Origin: a virus
Direction: 5' to 3' (one strand)
Length of the DNA stretch: 31,875 nt
IMG/VR virus record: IMGVR_UViG_3300028786_000160
Location: 1 to 31,875 of that record
Numbering within the stretch: the stretch's first letter is position 1; every line of letters starts with the position of its first letter. Under the pieces are notes generated by a model, which was given only the letters and a program-made list of their open reading frames with translations, had not been told where the DNA came from and ran no database searches. Position numbers and translations under genes: made by a program. Shown here piece by piece: positions 7,787 to 15,516 of the stretch.

Positions 7787-8650
7787 CTATTTCGGTTTAA
7801 AATGGCTAAATCCAGTCAGAATATTTCCAATGCCACTTGCAATCTTGCCGAATTGCTCTGCGCCGCTCAATTGCTGCGTCCCTGTCGTAGTGCCATTTGA
7901 CTGCGACCCAAGCTGCGCAATCGGAATGCCGATCTGAGCGAGCAGGCCGAGTGCCTGAACCGGGATACCCCGGCGCTGGGCTTCAGCGGCGAGCGTGGCA
8001 TTCGCTCCATAGTTCTGCGCGTCGAGCGCGGATTGCGCCGCCGTGACGCCCTGCCCCTGGTTGGCCAGATAGTTTTGCTGCATGCCGGAGAGCGTGCCGG
8101 CGGTGGTGTTGCCGGCACCATAAAGTGCGTTCGCGGCATTGATCTGATTGGCGACGTCCTGATTATATTGCGCGGCAATCACAGGCGCTTCGGCCGCAGC
8201 GACACCGCGGCCATAAGCCATCTGGTTGGCGCCGCTGAAGTCGCGACCGGCCGCCGCGAATTGTCCGTTTACGGCAGTCCCGACGTCGGTCCGGATCTGC
8301 GCGAGCTGGGCGGCGAGGGCCGGATTGTTGCCGACCATGCCACCACTGGCATAGGGCGTGAGCTGGCTCCGGAAAGCATCAAGATTGCTTTGCACATTGC
8401 CGGCTTGCGTATTGGCGCCGCCACCGCTCAGAAGTGACGCCGCATACTCGCCGATCTGTCCGGTATAGGGATTGCCTTGTGACGCATTCTGCGAAAGCCG
8501 ATCAAGCGCGCCGGTCTCCGCGCCCGTCAGGCCGGTGTTGTTCAAACCCACCCCGAGCTGCCCAAGGATGCCCTGCAGCATCGGCTGCGCCGCTTGCCAC
8601 GGCGCTGACTGCGACTGTTGCGTTTGCGTCGATGATGATTGTCCGCCCAT
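7787..8650 (-). CDS. Virion-associated Ala/Gly/Gln-rich protein (possible ejection protein)
   Basis: A 287-residue low-complexity helical protein. The start at 8650 (GGQSSSTQTQQSQSAPW) is chosen because GGAG lies eight to nine bases upstream. Repeated features are ALDRLSQNASQGNPYTGQ, RGVAAAEAPVIAAQYNQDVA, NQINAANALYGAGNTTAG and a C-terminal hydrophobic helix (GLLAQIGIPIAQLG). This resembles the Ala/Gln-rich DNA-ejection or tail-tip proteins of short-tailed phages, which sit after the tail genes. It lies 78 bases before the next gene in the same direction. The assignment is by composition and position rather than by a defined motif. Confidence 0.55.
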   Translation of the reverse strand: MGGQSSSTQTQQSQSAPWQAAQPMLQGILGQLGVGLNNTGLTGAETGALDRLSQNASQGNPYTGQIGEYAASLLSGGGANTQAGNVQSNLDAFRSQLTPYASGGMVGNNPALAAQLAQIRTDVGTAVNGQFAAAGRDFSGANQMAYGRGVAAAEAPVIAAQYNQDVANQINAANALYGAGNTTAGTLSGMQQNYLANQGQGVTAAQSALDAQNYGANATLAAEAQRRGIPVQALGLLAQIGIPIAQLGSQSNGTTTGTQQLSGAEQFGKIASGIGNILTGFSHFKPK

Positions 8651-8894
8651 TGGTTTACTCCGGTCGATGATGATGAGATTGTGTACTGGTTTGCGTGAAT
8701 CACGCGAGGGGCACTTGACCGCCACAAGGCGGCTGTCCCATCTCGAGCGTAACCGGCGATAGCGTTGCCACCGGCCGCCGATGGCAGATCACTATAATAC
8801 TGCTCTGCCTGCATTTCTTTGCACTTGACCGCGGCTCCTGCCGCACCCACTCTGTCCCGATAGAATGATGGCAACCGGCAACGGACCGCAGGAC

Positions 8895-9233
8895 ATGGTA
8901 GACGAACCGTCATCACAACCCAGCACGCCTTCAACGAAGAAAACCGGTCCACCGTATCCACCATCGCCTTGGCTGGTGGCCGCGGTGGTAGCCGTCTTTT
9001 TCTTCGGGCCGATTGTGTTCCTCACTTACCTTCCCTTGATGACGCCCGGGAGTGTGCTTGATGCTTGTCTGCTTGGTGTCGTCGGCTTCCTCTGGGTAAT
9101 ATCATGTTATGGAGTGATCGGGCTGCTGGCCGCAAGGGTCGAAGCGCGCTGGCCGGGGGCTAAACCGTTCCTGAAAGGCCTGGGTTTCATTGTTGAAATA
9201 CTTCAGGCTTTCCAGGGTCACCGCCGTTCGTAA
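8895..9233 (+). CDS. Small membrane protein on the plus strand
   Basis: A 112-residue protein transcribed against all its neighbours. The ATG at 8895 is preferred because AGGA lies close upstream. A Pro/Ser/Thr-rich cytosolic start (DEPSSQPSTPSTKK) precedes two membrane segments (WLVAAVVAVFFFGPIVFLTYL and ACLLGVVGFLWVISCYGVIG) and a basic amphipathic C-terminus. It lies between the cargo gene at 9280-10527 (opposite strand) and the virion gene at 7787-8650. It may belong to the cargo, for example as an immunity-type membrane protein, but nothing in its sequence proves this. TATAAT at about 8793-8798 could be part of a promoter, without a clear -35. Confidence 0.5.
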   Translation: MVDEPSSQPSTPSTKKTGPPYPPSPWLVAAVVAVFFFGPIVFLTYLPLMTPGSVLDACLLGVVGFLWVISCYGVIGLLAARVEARWPGAKPFLKGLGFIVEILQAFQGHRRS

Positions 9234-9279
9234 ACGGCCACGCCAGGACGACGCCGCCGCTCGTTCATTGCAAGACGAC

Positions 9280-10527
9280 TCAATTGCCAAAGTGTCGCTT
9301 TGCTGCGAGCGCGGCTGGAAGCACCCGGCGTAGCACCGGATACGCCTTCTGCAGCGCCTCCCCTGCCGGGCTATCTGGGTACGCTTCTTCCAGCGTCTGA
9401 ACTGCTACACCCGGAGCGACAGCGTGCTTCGCCAAAATACCGGGAAGTCCACGCATTGCTTCGCCCGCCGATTGCACACCGCGACGGACGCGCGCCCCCT
9501 CACCGCCCAGGATCATCGGTACCATTTCGCCAACAGTTTCGGCGAAGCGTCCAACTCTGCTTTTGGGTCGATAGAATTCGCCGCCCCATTTTCCTTCGAG
9601 CCAGCGGCGAAGTTCGTCTGACGTCCAGGGCTTGAAATGGTCGGGCTCATCTGCGGGAAGTTCCGGAAAGCCTTTCCAGCGTCTGGATTGATTGGCTACG
9701 AAGTTGTTCGGGAAATGACCAAAGCCGGTCAGGACGTTTGCCGGCAGGCCTGCGGTATTGACCACTCCGTTAACGAAGCCGATGCCTGCGGATTTTGCGA
9801 TGTCGATCGGATCAGGCGGCGGACCTTCGCTGCGCGCAAGGCTCCTCACTCCACGCACCAAACGCGCCCCGGCCGCTTCTCTCGCCTGTTGCGCCTGATC
9901 GGCCTCGGACTGGGTGGCATCCTGCGGCAGCGGCGTCGATGCAGCCGATGCTGCCTGTCCGCCGTACTGTGGATTTGACCGATACTGATTTTGTTCTTCC
10001 TGCAGTGCAATCAACCTGCCGAGTAAGCCGCCTTGCGGACTCTCGTTGCTGTTCGAATGATATTCAGGCGTACCGTTCGCAGCAAAAATGGAATCGGCGG
10101 GCGACTGAACCTGACCCCGCGGCATCATATTGCGGAGCACCGTACCGTAAGCATCGCCGGGCTCGTTTCGTCCCTGGCCGGGAAAATCCAAAGGGTTCAA
10201 ATCGCGACGCTCAATTTTCTCGGACGGAATCGGTGGCAAACGCGGCGTAGATGGATCAGGAAAGGGACTTGTCGCGGGGGGAGGTATGGCCGGCACCAAC
10301 CACTCCGGCCGCAGATCAGGAAATGCCGGGGCTTGAAATCCTCTCCATATGTTGATCGGCTTTTGTGGCGGCTCTATTTTTGGTTCCGGGAAAGGATTCT
10401 TGGGACCCCGGGATGAAGGGTATGGCCGGAGCTCTTTCGGTATTCCGGCTGGCGGGCCTTCAGGTTTGACCGGCTCCCTCAACGGCCAGTCGGGGGAATA
10501 GAGATCGTCTGTGCGGGAACGAGCCAT
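9280..10527 (-). CDS. Modular cargo protein (candidate effector) with GLLGRLIALQEEQ motif
   Basis: A 415-residue protein, second gene of the unit driven by the LexA-type promoter at 11634-11662. GGAG lies about eight bases before its ATG. Residues 1-150 are strongly Pro-rich. At about residue 165 it has SPQGGLLGRLIALQEEQNQY, almost the same as in the cargo protein at 12518-13336. The second half is a distinct module: a glycine-rich hydrophobic stretch (GIGFVNGVVNTAGLPANVLT), KWGGEFYRPKSRVGRFAETV and a helical end (AYPVLRRVLPAALAAKRHFGN). The latter resembles parts of phage ejection or pre-toxin regions. A shared front with a different back is the pattern of polymorphic toxins. Function is unproven. 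Confidence 0.7.
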   Translation of the reverse strand: MARSRTDDLYSPDWPLREPVKPEGPPAGIPKELRPYPSSRGPKNPFPEPKIEPPQKPINIWRGFQAPAFPDLRPEWLVPAIPPPATSPFPDPSTPRLPPIPSEKIERRDLNPLDFPGQGRNEPGDAYGTVLRNMMPRGQVQSPADSIFAANGTPEYHSNSNESPQGGLLGRLIALQEEQNQYRSNPQYGGQAASAASTPLPQDATQSEADQAQQAREAAGARLVRGVRSLARSEGPPPDPIDIAKSAGIGFVNGVVNTAGLPANVLTGFGHFPNNFVANQSRRWKGFPELPADEPDHFKPWTSDELRRWLEGKWGGEFYRPKSRVGRFAETVGEMVPMILGGEGARVRRGVQSAGEAMRGLPGILAKHAVAPGVAVQTLEEAYPDSPAGEALQKAYPVLRRVLPAALAAKRHFGN

Positions 10528-10678
10528 ATTATTTTCTCCAGTCGGTTGAAGGCAGCCATTGTCAACCCCAACGCGCCCTTGGCGGGCCGTGTGTCAACAA
10601 TTGCGAAGTGATGTGCGGTTTAAGAAACTGCGAAAGAGACCGCGCGATGCATCGCTACTTTCAAGCGGTCAAACGCTG

Positions 10679-11611
10679 CTACGGATCGTGCAGGATGCGG
10701 TACCGGAAACCAAGCTTCGATAGTTGGGCGTCAACCTCAATCTGGCTGCTCGGATAAGCCTCATAGACGATCTTCGCCTTCAACGTGCTCGCGAGGTATC
10801 GTGGATGCCAGGTCCACATGACATCCGGATACCCGCCATTTCCCTCAAACATATTCTTCAGCCTTCTGCGGATGGCGAAGCTCTCAGGAGGATTCTTGAA
10901 TAGGGGATCGATGACCCGCGACGCGTAAAATTCTGCGTACTGATCATCGTTCGCGCGATATGCAGCTTGAACTTCGAGAGAGGTATCGGAACAAGGCACT
11001 TTTTCCAAGCGCTTGGGGCCGAGATCATCCGCGACCTTGAGCTGAGGACAGAAAGGTCGGTCTGAGTGATGCCATGCAACGAGAGTGCCGCCCACAACAA
11101 AGGTCTTGTCCGATGCTACGAAAAGGAAACTGGCGCATGCAGAAAAACAGTAGTCGTAGACCACGACTGTTGCGCGCCGGTCTCGTATCCAGTCCGCAAT
11201 ACGCATGGCAGAAATTGCTTCGCCGCCAAGACTTCGCACGACGAAAAGACCATTCGGTTCAAGGCCGTTTGCCGGCGAGAAATCTGGGCCGTCGGAAATC
11301 AAACCGTCAAAACACAAGACACGCCTATCGAGATCCAGCGCCATGGGCCGCTTGGCAACCGCGCGGCAAAACTCGACGGCGCGCTTGTAGATTCCAATGT
11401 CATCGGTTTGAGCGTGCGATATTTCTGCGCTGAAACAAAGGACGGCAAGCACACACGACGCCAAGAAATTTGTGAGGCGAAAGACGAGTAAGCGGAATGC
11501 AAACGAGATCCCGCCATCTCGAATGTCGTTGCGGCACGCGCCGCCTGACCAAGCAAGTTGCAATTCGCGCCCGTCAAATGATTTTAAGCACGACATCTTC
11601 GGCGCCCACAC
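10679..11611 (-). CDS. Exported ClpP/crotonase-fold-like protein, first gene of an SOS-type cargo unit
   Basis: A protein of about 300 residues; the exact start is uncertain (the frame opens at 11611 with GTG, and ATG lies at 11596). A hydrophobic export signal (FLASCVLAVLCFSAEISHAQ) ends near residue 68. The mature part has FVVRSLGGEAISAMRIADWI followed by YDYCFSACASFLFVASDK and VAWHH. This is the layout of periplasmic ClpP-like proteins: a Gly-Gly loop, a serine in C-x-S-A-C as likely nucleophile and a following histidine. It may thus be a serine hydrolase or an inactive relative. It is the first gene after the promoter at 11634-11662 and precedes the modular protein at 9280-10527 by 151 bases. 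Confidence 0.65.
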   Translation of the reverse strand: MWAPKMSCLKSFDGRELQLAWSGGACRNDIRDGGISFAFRLLVFRLTNFLASCVLAVLCFSAEISHAQTDDIGIYKRAVEFCRAVAKRPMALDLDRRVLCFDGLISDGPDFSPANGLEPNGLFVVRSLGGEAISAMRIADWIRDRRATVVVYDYCFSACASFLFVASDKTFVVGGTLVAWHHSDRPFCPQLKVADDLGPKRLEKVPCSDTSLEVQAAYRANDDQYAEFYASRVIDPLFKNPPESFAIRRRLKNMFEGNGGYPDVMWTWHPRYLASTLKAKIVYEAYPSSQIEVDAQLSKLGFRYRILHDP

Positions 11612-11633
11612 AAACAGGAATTACAGCGTCGGG

Positions 11634-11662
11634 AATTTGGAACAAAACAAGAACAATGTCAA
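11634..11662 (-). promoter_or_regulatory. Promoter with embedded LexA-type box GTTC-N7-GTTC
   Basis: On the minus strand there is TTGACA, a 17-base spacer and CAAATT. The spacer holds two GTTC repeats seven bases apart, at 11640-11654. GTTC-N7-GTTC is the known LexA (SOS) box of Alphaproteobacteria, and its place between -35 and -10 would block RNA polymerase. Three other cargo units have the same arrangement. The predicted transcription start lies about 15-30 bases before the exported-protein gene at 10679-11611. The -10 match is weak. Confidence 0.7.
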
Positions 11663-11718
11663 GTGAATGGCCTATCAACCACCAGGGCCCGCCGAACGCT
11701 CTGGCCATGCAGGTATGA

Positions 11719-11966
11719 TCAGCTCAAGTCCTTATCCATAATGACAAACCTTCCCTCATATCCCTCGAGCACGCGCAGCCATCCTTGCGGCCGTAGATGC
11801 GCACGCGCGCGCACCCCTCGCACTTCGCGTAATCCTCGATCCGATCGATCAGCGGCAGCCACCGCTTCATGTCGCTACCGCCGCACACCGTGATGATGCA
11901 GACCTTGCCGATTTCGGAATTGATCAGGAAGGTCGCCGCAGCGGATTCGATCGCTTGGCCATTCTA
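11719..11966 (-). pseudogene. Duplicated 3' fragment of the acetyltransferase-like gene at 13336-13749
   Basis: About 80 codons match the C-terminus of the acetyltransferase-like gene 1.6 kb away, for example EIGKVCIITVCGGSDMKRW and LPLIDRIEDYAK at protein level. The two stretches are very similar at DNA level. The copy has no 5' part. It has a TAG where the full gene has a tryptophan (in the W-N-G-Q segment) and a one-base deletion near the RIYGRK segment. The fragment thus cannot make the protein. It lies exactly after the inserted cargo pair 12030-13336, a sign of how that cargo arrived. Confidence 0.85.
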
Positions 11967-12029
11967 GGCCATTCCGAATGTCACGCATTGTAAGGGACGA
12001 ATCCCTAAGCGCCTTTCACAATGAAGCGA

Positions 12030-12521
12030 TCACTTAATAAGGTCGTCGATCCGATACAGACCGTCCCCAATGAAAATACTGAGGTCAGCAGGAATCTGGG
12101 CCTTCGCCTGTTCGAGCTCGTCTGAACGCCGCAGTGCATGCAAACAAACTGCCCTTCTGAAACGGCACTCGCCCAGAAAGTAGGCGTCGTTTTTGGCCTG
12201 GGACAAAGAGATAGCTTCTTTCAGAACAACGTCAGCTTCCTCCCAGTGCTCCGCGTCCATGAGCATGACAGAAAGCTGATATAAATGAGGGAGCCAATCC
12301 GGCCTTTCCTTGAGCGCTTGACGCATCAATGCGATGCTCTTGTCAATATTTCCAACCCTCTCATGCAGGGTTGCCGAAAGAGCTAATAGTCGATGCTCCT
12401 GTTCCGGTAGCCTTTTCCGTTCAGCATCAATAAGCTCTTTCGCCTCGTCGTAACGCTTGCGAAAAATCAAAGACAATATTTTCTCGGAAAGAAGATCGCT
12501 AGAATCGGCATCATCGTTCAT
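12030..12521 (-). CDS. TPR-type helical repeat protein, partner of the 12518-13336 cargo protein
   Basis: A 163-residue soluble all-helical protein. At least two TPR-like units are visible: HRLLALSATLHERVGNIDKS-IALMRQALKERP and WLPHLYQLSVMLMDAEHWEE-ADVVLKEAISLS, with the usual small/aromatic spacing. A third degenerate unit follows. Its ATG overlaps the stop of the modular gene upstream, so the two are translated together. TPR proteins act as binding scaffolds; a small TPR protein tightly coupled to a Pro-rich modular protein fits a chaperone or immunity role, but this is inferred from context. Confidence 0.65.
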   Translation of the reverse strand: MNDDADSSDLLSEKILSLIFRKRYDEAKELIDAERKRLPEQEHRLLALSATLHERVGNIDKSIALMRQALKERPDWLPHLYQLSVMLMDAEHWEEADVVLKEAISLSQAKNDAYFLGECRFRRAVCLHALRRSDELEQAKAQIPADLSIFIGDGLYRIDDLIK

Positions 12522-13336
12522 CGTTCACCTGGCTTCCGATCCCATGGATTTCCCCCGCAACGTTCGCTTATGCGCCCTCGCATACAGTCTTGTATAGTCC
12601 AGGACTTTGCGCCAGGGGCTCTATAGGGCCCAAGACCGTACTCGCCCTTCCAACCACTCGCAAACGCTTCAGTGCATTCCTCACGAGCCTTCTTTACTTC
12701 CTCCTTACAATCTTCGTCATCCCCACCTCCCCCCAAAAACATCCTGGGAAACACTTGGACACCTTGGCCGATGGCCTTCAGCCAGTCAGGAATATGTGGC
12801 ATCGGAATCGTCGGAATGCTGCCAGGCCCCATTGGCGGAAGCGGAAACGGTCTCCCTCGCATTCCTGGAAAGGGAAGTGGAACACCTCCTGCCACAGGAA
12901 CGCCCCACGGCGGTGCCGGCATGTAGCCGGGAATGCCGAACATACCTGCACCTTGGGCAGGCTTACTCGATGGGTCGAACGCGAGATCAACGCCGGGAGA
13001 ATATGACGAGTTTGATTGATCGTTGGCGGGATCAGACGGCGCGACCGCTCCCTGCGGCCGAACATCAACCCGCGAAAGTTTCCTGAAATTCGGATTCTGC
13101 GGCTCGAGAGGCGCCTGTCCGACGTCCCCTGGATATGGCTGGTAGCGACTCTGCTCCTCCTGCAGCGCGATCAATCTGCCAAGCAACCCACCCTGCGGAC
13201 TACCGTAGCTGCCGGAATTAGAAGCAGACCCGGTACCCGGGATCGAACCGTAACCGCTCCCCTGCCGCTCCAGCTCCTGCTGCTCCATCACTCGACGCAA
13301 CAATTCATATGCGTTGCGAAAATCTACCGTGGCCAT
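12518..13336 (-). CDS. Modular cargo protein (candidate effector) with four-cysteine C-terminal module
   Basis: A 272-residue protein. Its ATG overlaps the stop of the acetyltransferase-like gene (TGATG), with AAGGAG about eight bases upstream inside that gene, so it should be expressed with the phage late operon. Residues about 45-70 contain SPQGGLLGRLIALQEEQSRY, shared with the cargo protein at 9280-10527. A long Pro/Gly-rich linker follows (PGYMPAPPWGVPVAGGVPLP). The C-terminal 65 residues form a compact charged module with four cysteines (DCKEEVKKAREECTEAF, WTIQDCMRGRISERCGGNPW). I cannot name the module. The shared front and unique back suggest a polymorphic toxin. Confidence 0.7.
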   Translation of the reverse strand: MATVDFRNAYELLRRVMEQQELERQGSGYGSIPGTGSASNSGSYGSPQGGLLGRLIALQEEQSRYQPYPGDVGQAPLEPQNPNFRKLSRVDVRPQGAVAPSDPANDQSNSSYSPGVDLAFDPSSKPAQGAGMFGIPGYMPAPPWGVPVAGGVPLPFPGMRGRPFPLPPMGPGSIPTIPMPHIPDWLKAIGQGVQVFPRMFLGGGGDDEDCKEEVKKAREECTEAFASGWKGEYGLGPYRAPGAKSWTIQDCMRGRISERCGGNPWDRKPGER

Positions 13337-13749
13337 CAACCTAACTCCTTATCCATGATGACGTGTTTTTCCTGGTACCCCTCAAGCACCCGCCGCCAGC
13401 CCTTGCGGCCGTAGATGCGTACGCGCGCGCACCCCTCGCGCTTCGCGTAATCCTCGATCCGATCGATCAGCGGCAGCCACCGTTTCATGTCGCTGCCGCC
13501 GCATACCGTGATGATGCAGACCTTGCCGATTTCGGAATTGATCAGGATAGTCGCCGCGGCGGCTTCAACGGTTTGTCCGTTCCACGCGATCCACAGGAGG
13601 CTGCGGCCGGCAAGAATGTCGGATTCGATGTCGGCAAACGCGTTGAGCTTGGTGCGTTGACACGCCGCCTTCAGCAGCGAACTCACGTACGGCCAGATGT
13701 CGTGAACCCGTTTGGGATCAACGCAAACCAGCTCAGCCGTGGAGGGCAT
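13336..13749 (-). CDS. GNAT-like phage tail-region protein
   Basis: A 137-residue protein; the ATG at 13749 is chosen because the longer frame upstream is only read-through over the preceding gene, which it still overlaps by 17 bases. It has the strand-helix order of GNAT folds: AELVCVDPKRVHDIWPYVSS, SLLWIAWNGQTVEAAAATIL, KVCIITVCGGSDMKRWLPLI and a helix then strand (YAKREGCARVRIYGRKGWRR). The classical acetyl-CoA loop is weak. I recognise it from many alphaproteobacterial prophages, always next to tail genes; its substrate is not known. Its 3' end is copied at 11719-11966. Confidence 0.75.
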   Translation of the reverse strand: MPSTAELVCVDPKRVHDIWPYVSSLLKAACQRTKLNAFADIESDILAGRSLLWIAWNGQTVEAAAATILINSEIGKVCIITVCGGSDMKRWLPLIDRIEDYAKREGCARVRIYGRKGWRRVLEGYQEKHVIMDKELG

Positions 13750-14047
13750 AAAGGAATGTTCGCCCTGTCGTCGCCGAGTTGGCGTGCGTGATCGTGAACG
13801 CGCCATTGGTGACAGCTGAGATATACATCGTGCCGTTGCCGAGTTCGGTCGCCGCATTGGCGGTGGTCGGCGTGAACAACGGCGTCGATCCGATCGCGCA
13901 ATTCTTGTCGGTTATAACCGTCGTCGGGCTACCCGTCGCAAGCGTCACCGAGCCCACCGCATTCGACCGGCCCGCCGCCAGCTGTTGAATGGCGAGAACG
14001 ATCCTTTTCAGGTCGGTCTCGGTGATCCCCGGAACATAAGCCGTCAT
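13733..14047 (-). CDS. Small tail or spike-base protein
   Basis: A 104-residue protein starting TAYVPGITETDLKRIVLAIQ-QLAAGRSNA and continuing as beta-rich sequence (LFTPTTANAATELGNGTMYI, GAFTITHANSATTGRTFLY). This pattern, a short helix with RSNA followed by a beta-sandwich with ITHAN, is common in short-tailed phages next to nozzle and fibre genes. It is probably a virion protein that links to a fibre. The start overlaps the preceding stop (ATGA). Confidence 0.7.
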   Translation of the reverse strand: MTAYVPGITETDLKRIVLAIQQLAAGRSNAVGSVTLATGSPTTVITDKNCAIGSTPLFTPTTANAATELGNGTMYISAVTNGAFTITHANSATTGRTFLYALHG

Positions 14048-15516
14048 AGCGTGCCGCCGGTCGTAAGGTCCGGGATGACGCCGGCACAGAACGTCCAGGG
14101 CGTCGCGGCCGGGATCCGCACCTTGAATCGTGAATAGCGGGTGTCGCGCCTCACGTCACAGCGGCCGGTTCTTGCGTTGACCGGGACTTCGACGCCCGCG
14201 GCCGCCGTCGCCGCGGTCGTATCGCGGTAGGAGACCGAGCCATACAGCGTCGCGGCATCAGTGACGGGACGAAAACCCCGGATGGTGATGCGGTTTTCAT
14301 CTGTTCCCTGTTCAGCGCTCTCCATCGTCGCCTCGAGGTTTTCTCCCCTGAAAAATCCGAGCACATGGGTACCCGCGAATTGCGCGATTTCGGGCTGCAC
14401 GGCGGTGGCGTAGGCATCGAGGCTCAGCGTCAACGCATCCAGCGAAGATGAAATGCTGTCGAGATTTTCCAGCGTCAGACCGGTCTGCGAGATCCCGAGC
14501 AAATATTCGCCGGTCGCCGATACCGCGAAAAAGCGATCCAGTAAAAAGTCATAACCGAGCAGCTTGTCGTAATTCGCCACCGTTCCCGAGACTGACTTGT
14601 AGGCCCAATACACGCGCGTACTACGTGGATCGGCCGCACCTACGAATAGTTGCAGATTGCCCTTGTCGAGATCGGCAAGAAATGTGCGATCGACTTTTTC
14701 CCGGCCGATCTGCTCGGGCACCCCGCCCGGCTCGATCTTGTGAAAGCCTTGCCCGGCATAGAAGAAGATTCGCTCACCGGCCCGGATGATCGAGTAAGGC
14801 GCATAGAGCCCTTTATCCTGCGTAATGCGATCGATCTGGAAAATGATCGGCGATCCCGGCACGTACGACATGCGCCGGATCGCCTGATCCTGAAAGATAA
14901 TCCCGGCCTCGCCGCCGGCGACCCCACGGACGATGCCGCCATCAGGAAAATCCTGGAAGTCGGAAGAATTTGTCCCCGGCGTCCAGCTCGTGGAAGCATT
15001 GAAGCTGTTCAGGCCGGACCACTGAATCCGGTAAGGTGTCGAAAGCAATCCCGAGAGCACCAGGAACCGCCCGACCACGCTGATATAGGCTGCCTGCGGC
15101 GGCGATCCCAAAGCATCGGAAAATGCCGTAGCCGACGAAAGATCGAAAACCTGCAAGACGGTATTGGCTTGGGTCGCGAAAACAAAATTCCCGGTCTGCG
15201 CGAATTGCCATTGCGCGGCGGCGGACAGCGTCGAATAGGTTGACGCTCCCTTTGAGACGTCACCCCAGGTGAAATCCGTATTGTTGAGCTTGTAGAGCTT
15301 GTTGCTGGTGCCGGCAAAGGTAACGACCGTGCCGTCGGATTTCAGTGCATAGAAGGCGCCTCTGCAGGCCGAGGGAAGCGCTGATGTGTACGGCGAAAAC
15401 GACGGAAACGGTCCGTAGCCATCGCCGCGCGGAATCACGTTCAGGATGTTCCGGCTGGCCTGGCCTTCGAAATCGCTGACATCGGGGCGATAATCGCCAG
15501 TTGAAAGAAGCGGCAT
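14044..15516 (-). CDS. Nozzle-like tail / DNA-stabilisation protein
   Basis: A 490-residue protein. The start at 15516 overlaps the preceding stop (TAATG), which rules out a longer in-frame extension. It begins PLLSTGDYRPDVSDFEGQAS and is beta-rich throughout with propeller-like strands (GTSNKLYKLNNTDFTW, GRFLVLSGL, YRIQWSGLNSFNASTSWTPG, GGEAGIIFQDQAIRRMSYV, IFFYAGQGFHKIEPGGVPEQ, TRVYWAYKS). This is the P22 gp10 / SU10-nozzle type, which plugs the tail tube and holds packaged DNA. Its order after adaptor and fibre genes agrees. It is intact. Confidence 0.8.
   Translation of the reverse strand: MPLLSTGDYRPDVSDFEGQASRNILNVIPRGDGYGPFPSFSPYTSALPSACRGAFYALKSDGTVVTFAGTSNKLYKLNNTDFTWGDVSKGASTYSTLSAAAQWQFAQTGNFVFATQANTVLQVFDLSSATAFSDALGSPPQAAYISVVGRFLVLSGLLSTPYRIQWSGLNSFNASTSWTPGTNSSDFQDFPDGGIVRGVAGGEAGIIFQDQAIRRMSYVPGSPIIFQIDRITQDKGLYAPYSIIRAGERIFFYAGQGFHKIEPGGVPEQIGREKVDRTFLADLDKGNLQLFVGAADPRSTRVYWAYKSVSGTVANYDKLLGYDFLLDRFFAVSATGEYLLGISQTGLTLENLDSISSSLDALTLSLDAYATAVQPEIAQFAGTHVLGFFRGENLEATMESAEQGTDENRITIRGFRPVTDAATLYGSVSYRDTTAATAAAGVEVPVNARTGRCDVRRDTRYSRFKVRIPAATPWTFCAGVIPDLTTGGTL

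Noticed and set aside
8651-8860. Minus-strand frame with KCKEMQAEQYYSDLP and GGNAIAGYARDGTAALW
   Set aside because: The stretch looks protein-like and may be the last trace of a lost phage gene, but it has no start, reads out of frame into the next gene and I cannot tie it to a family.
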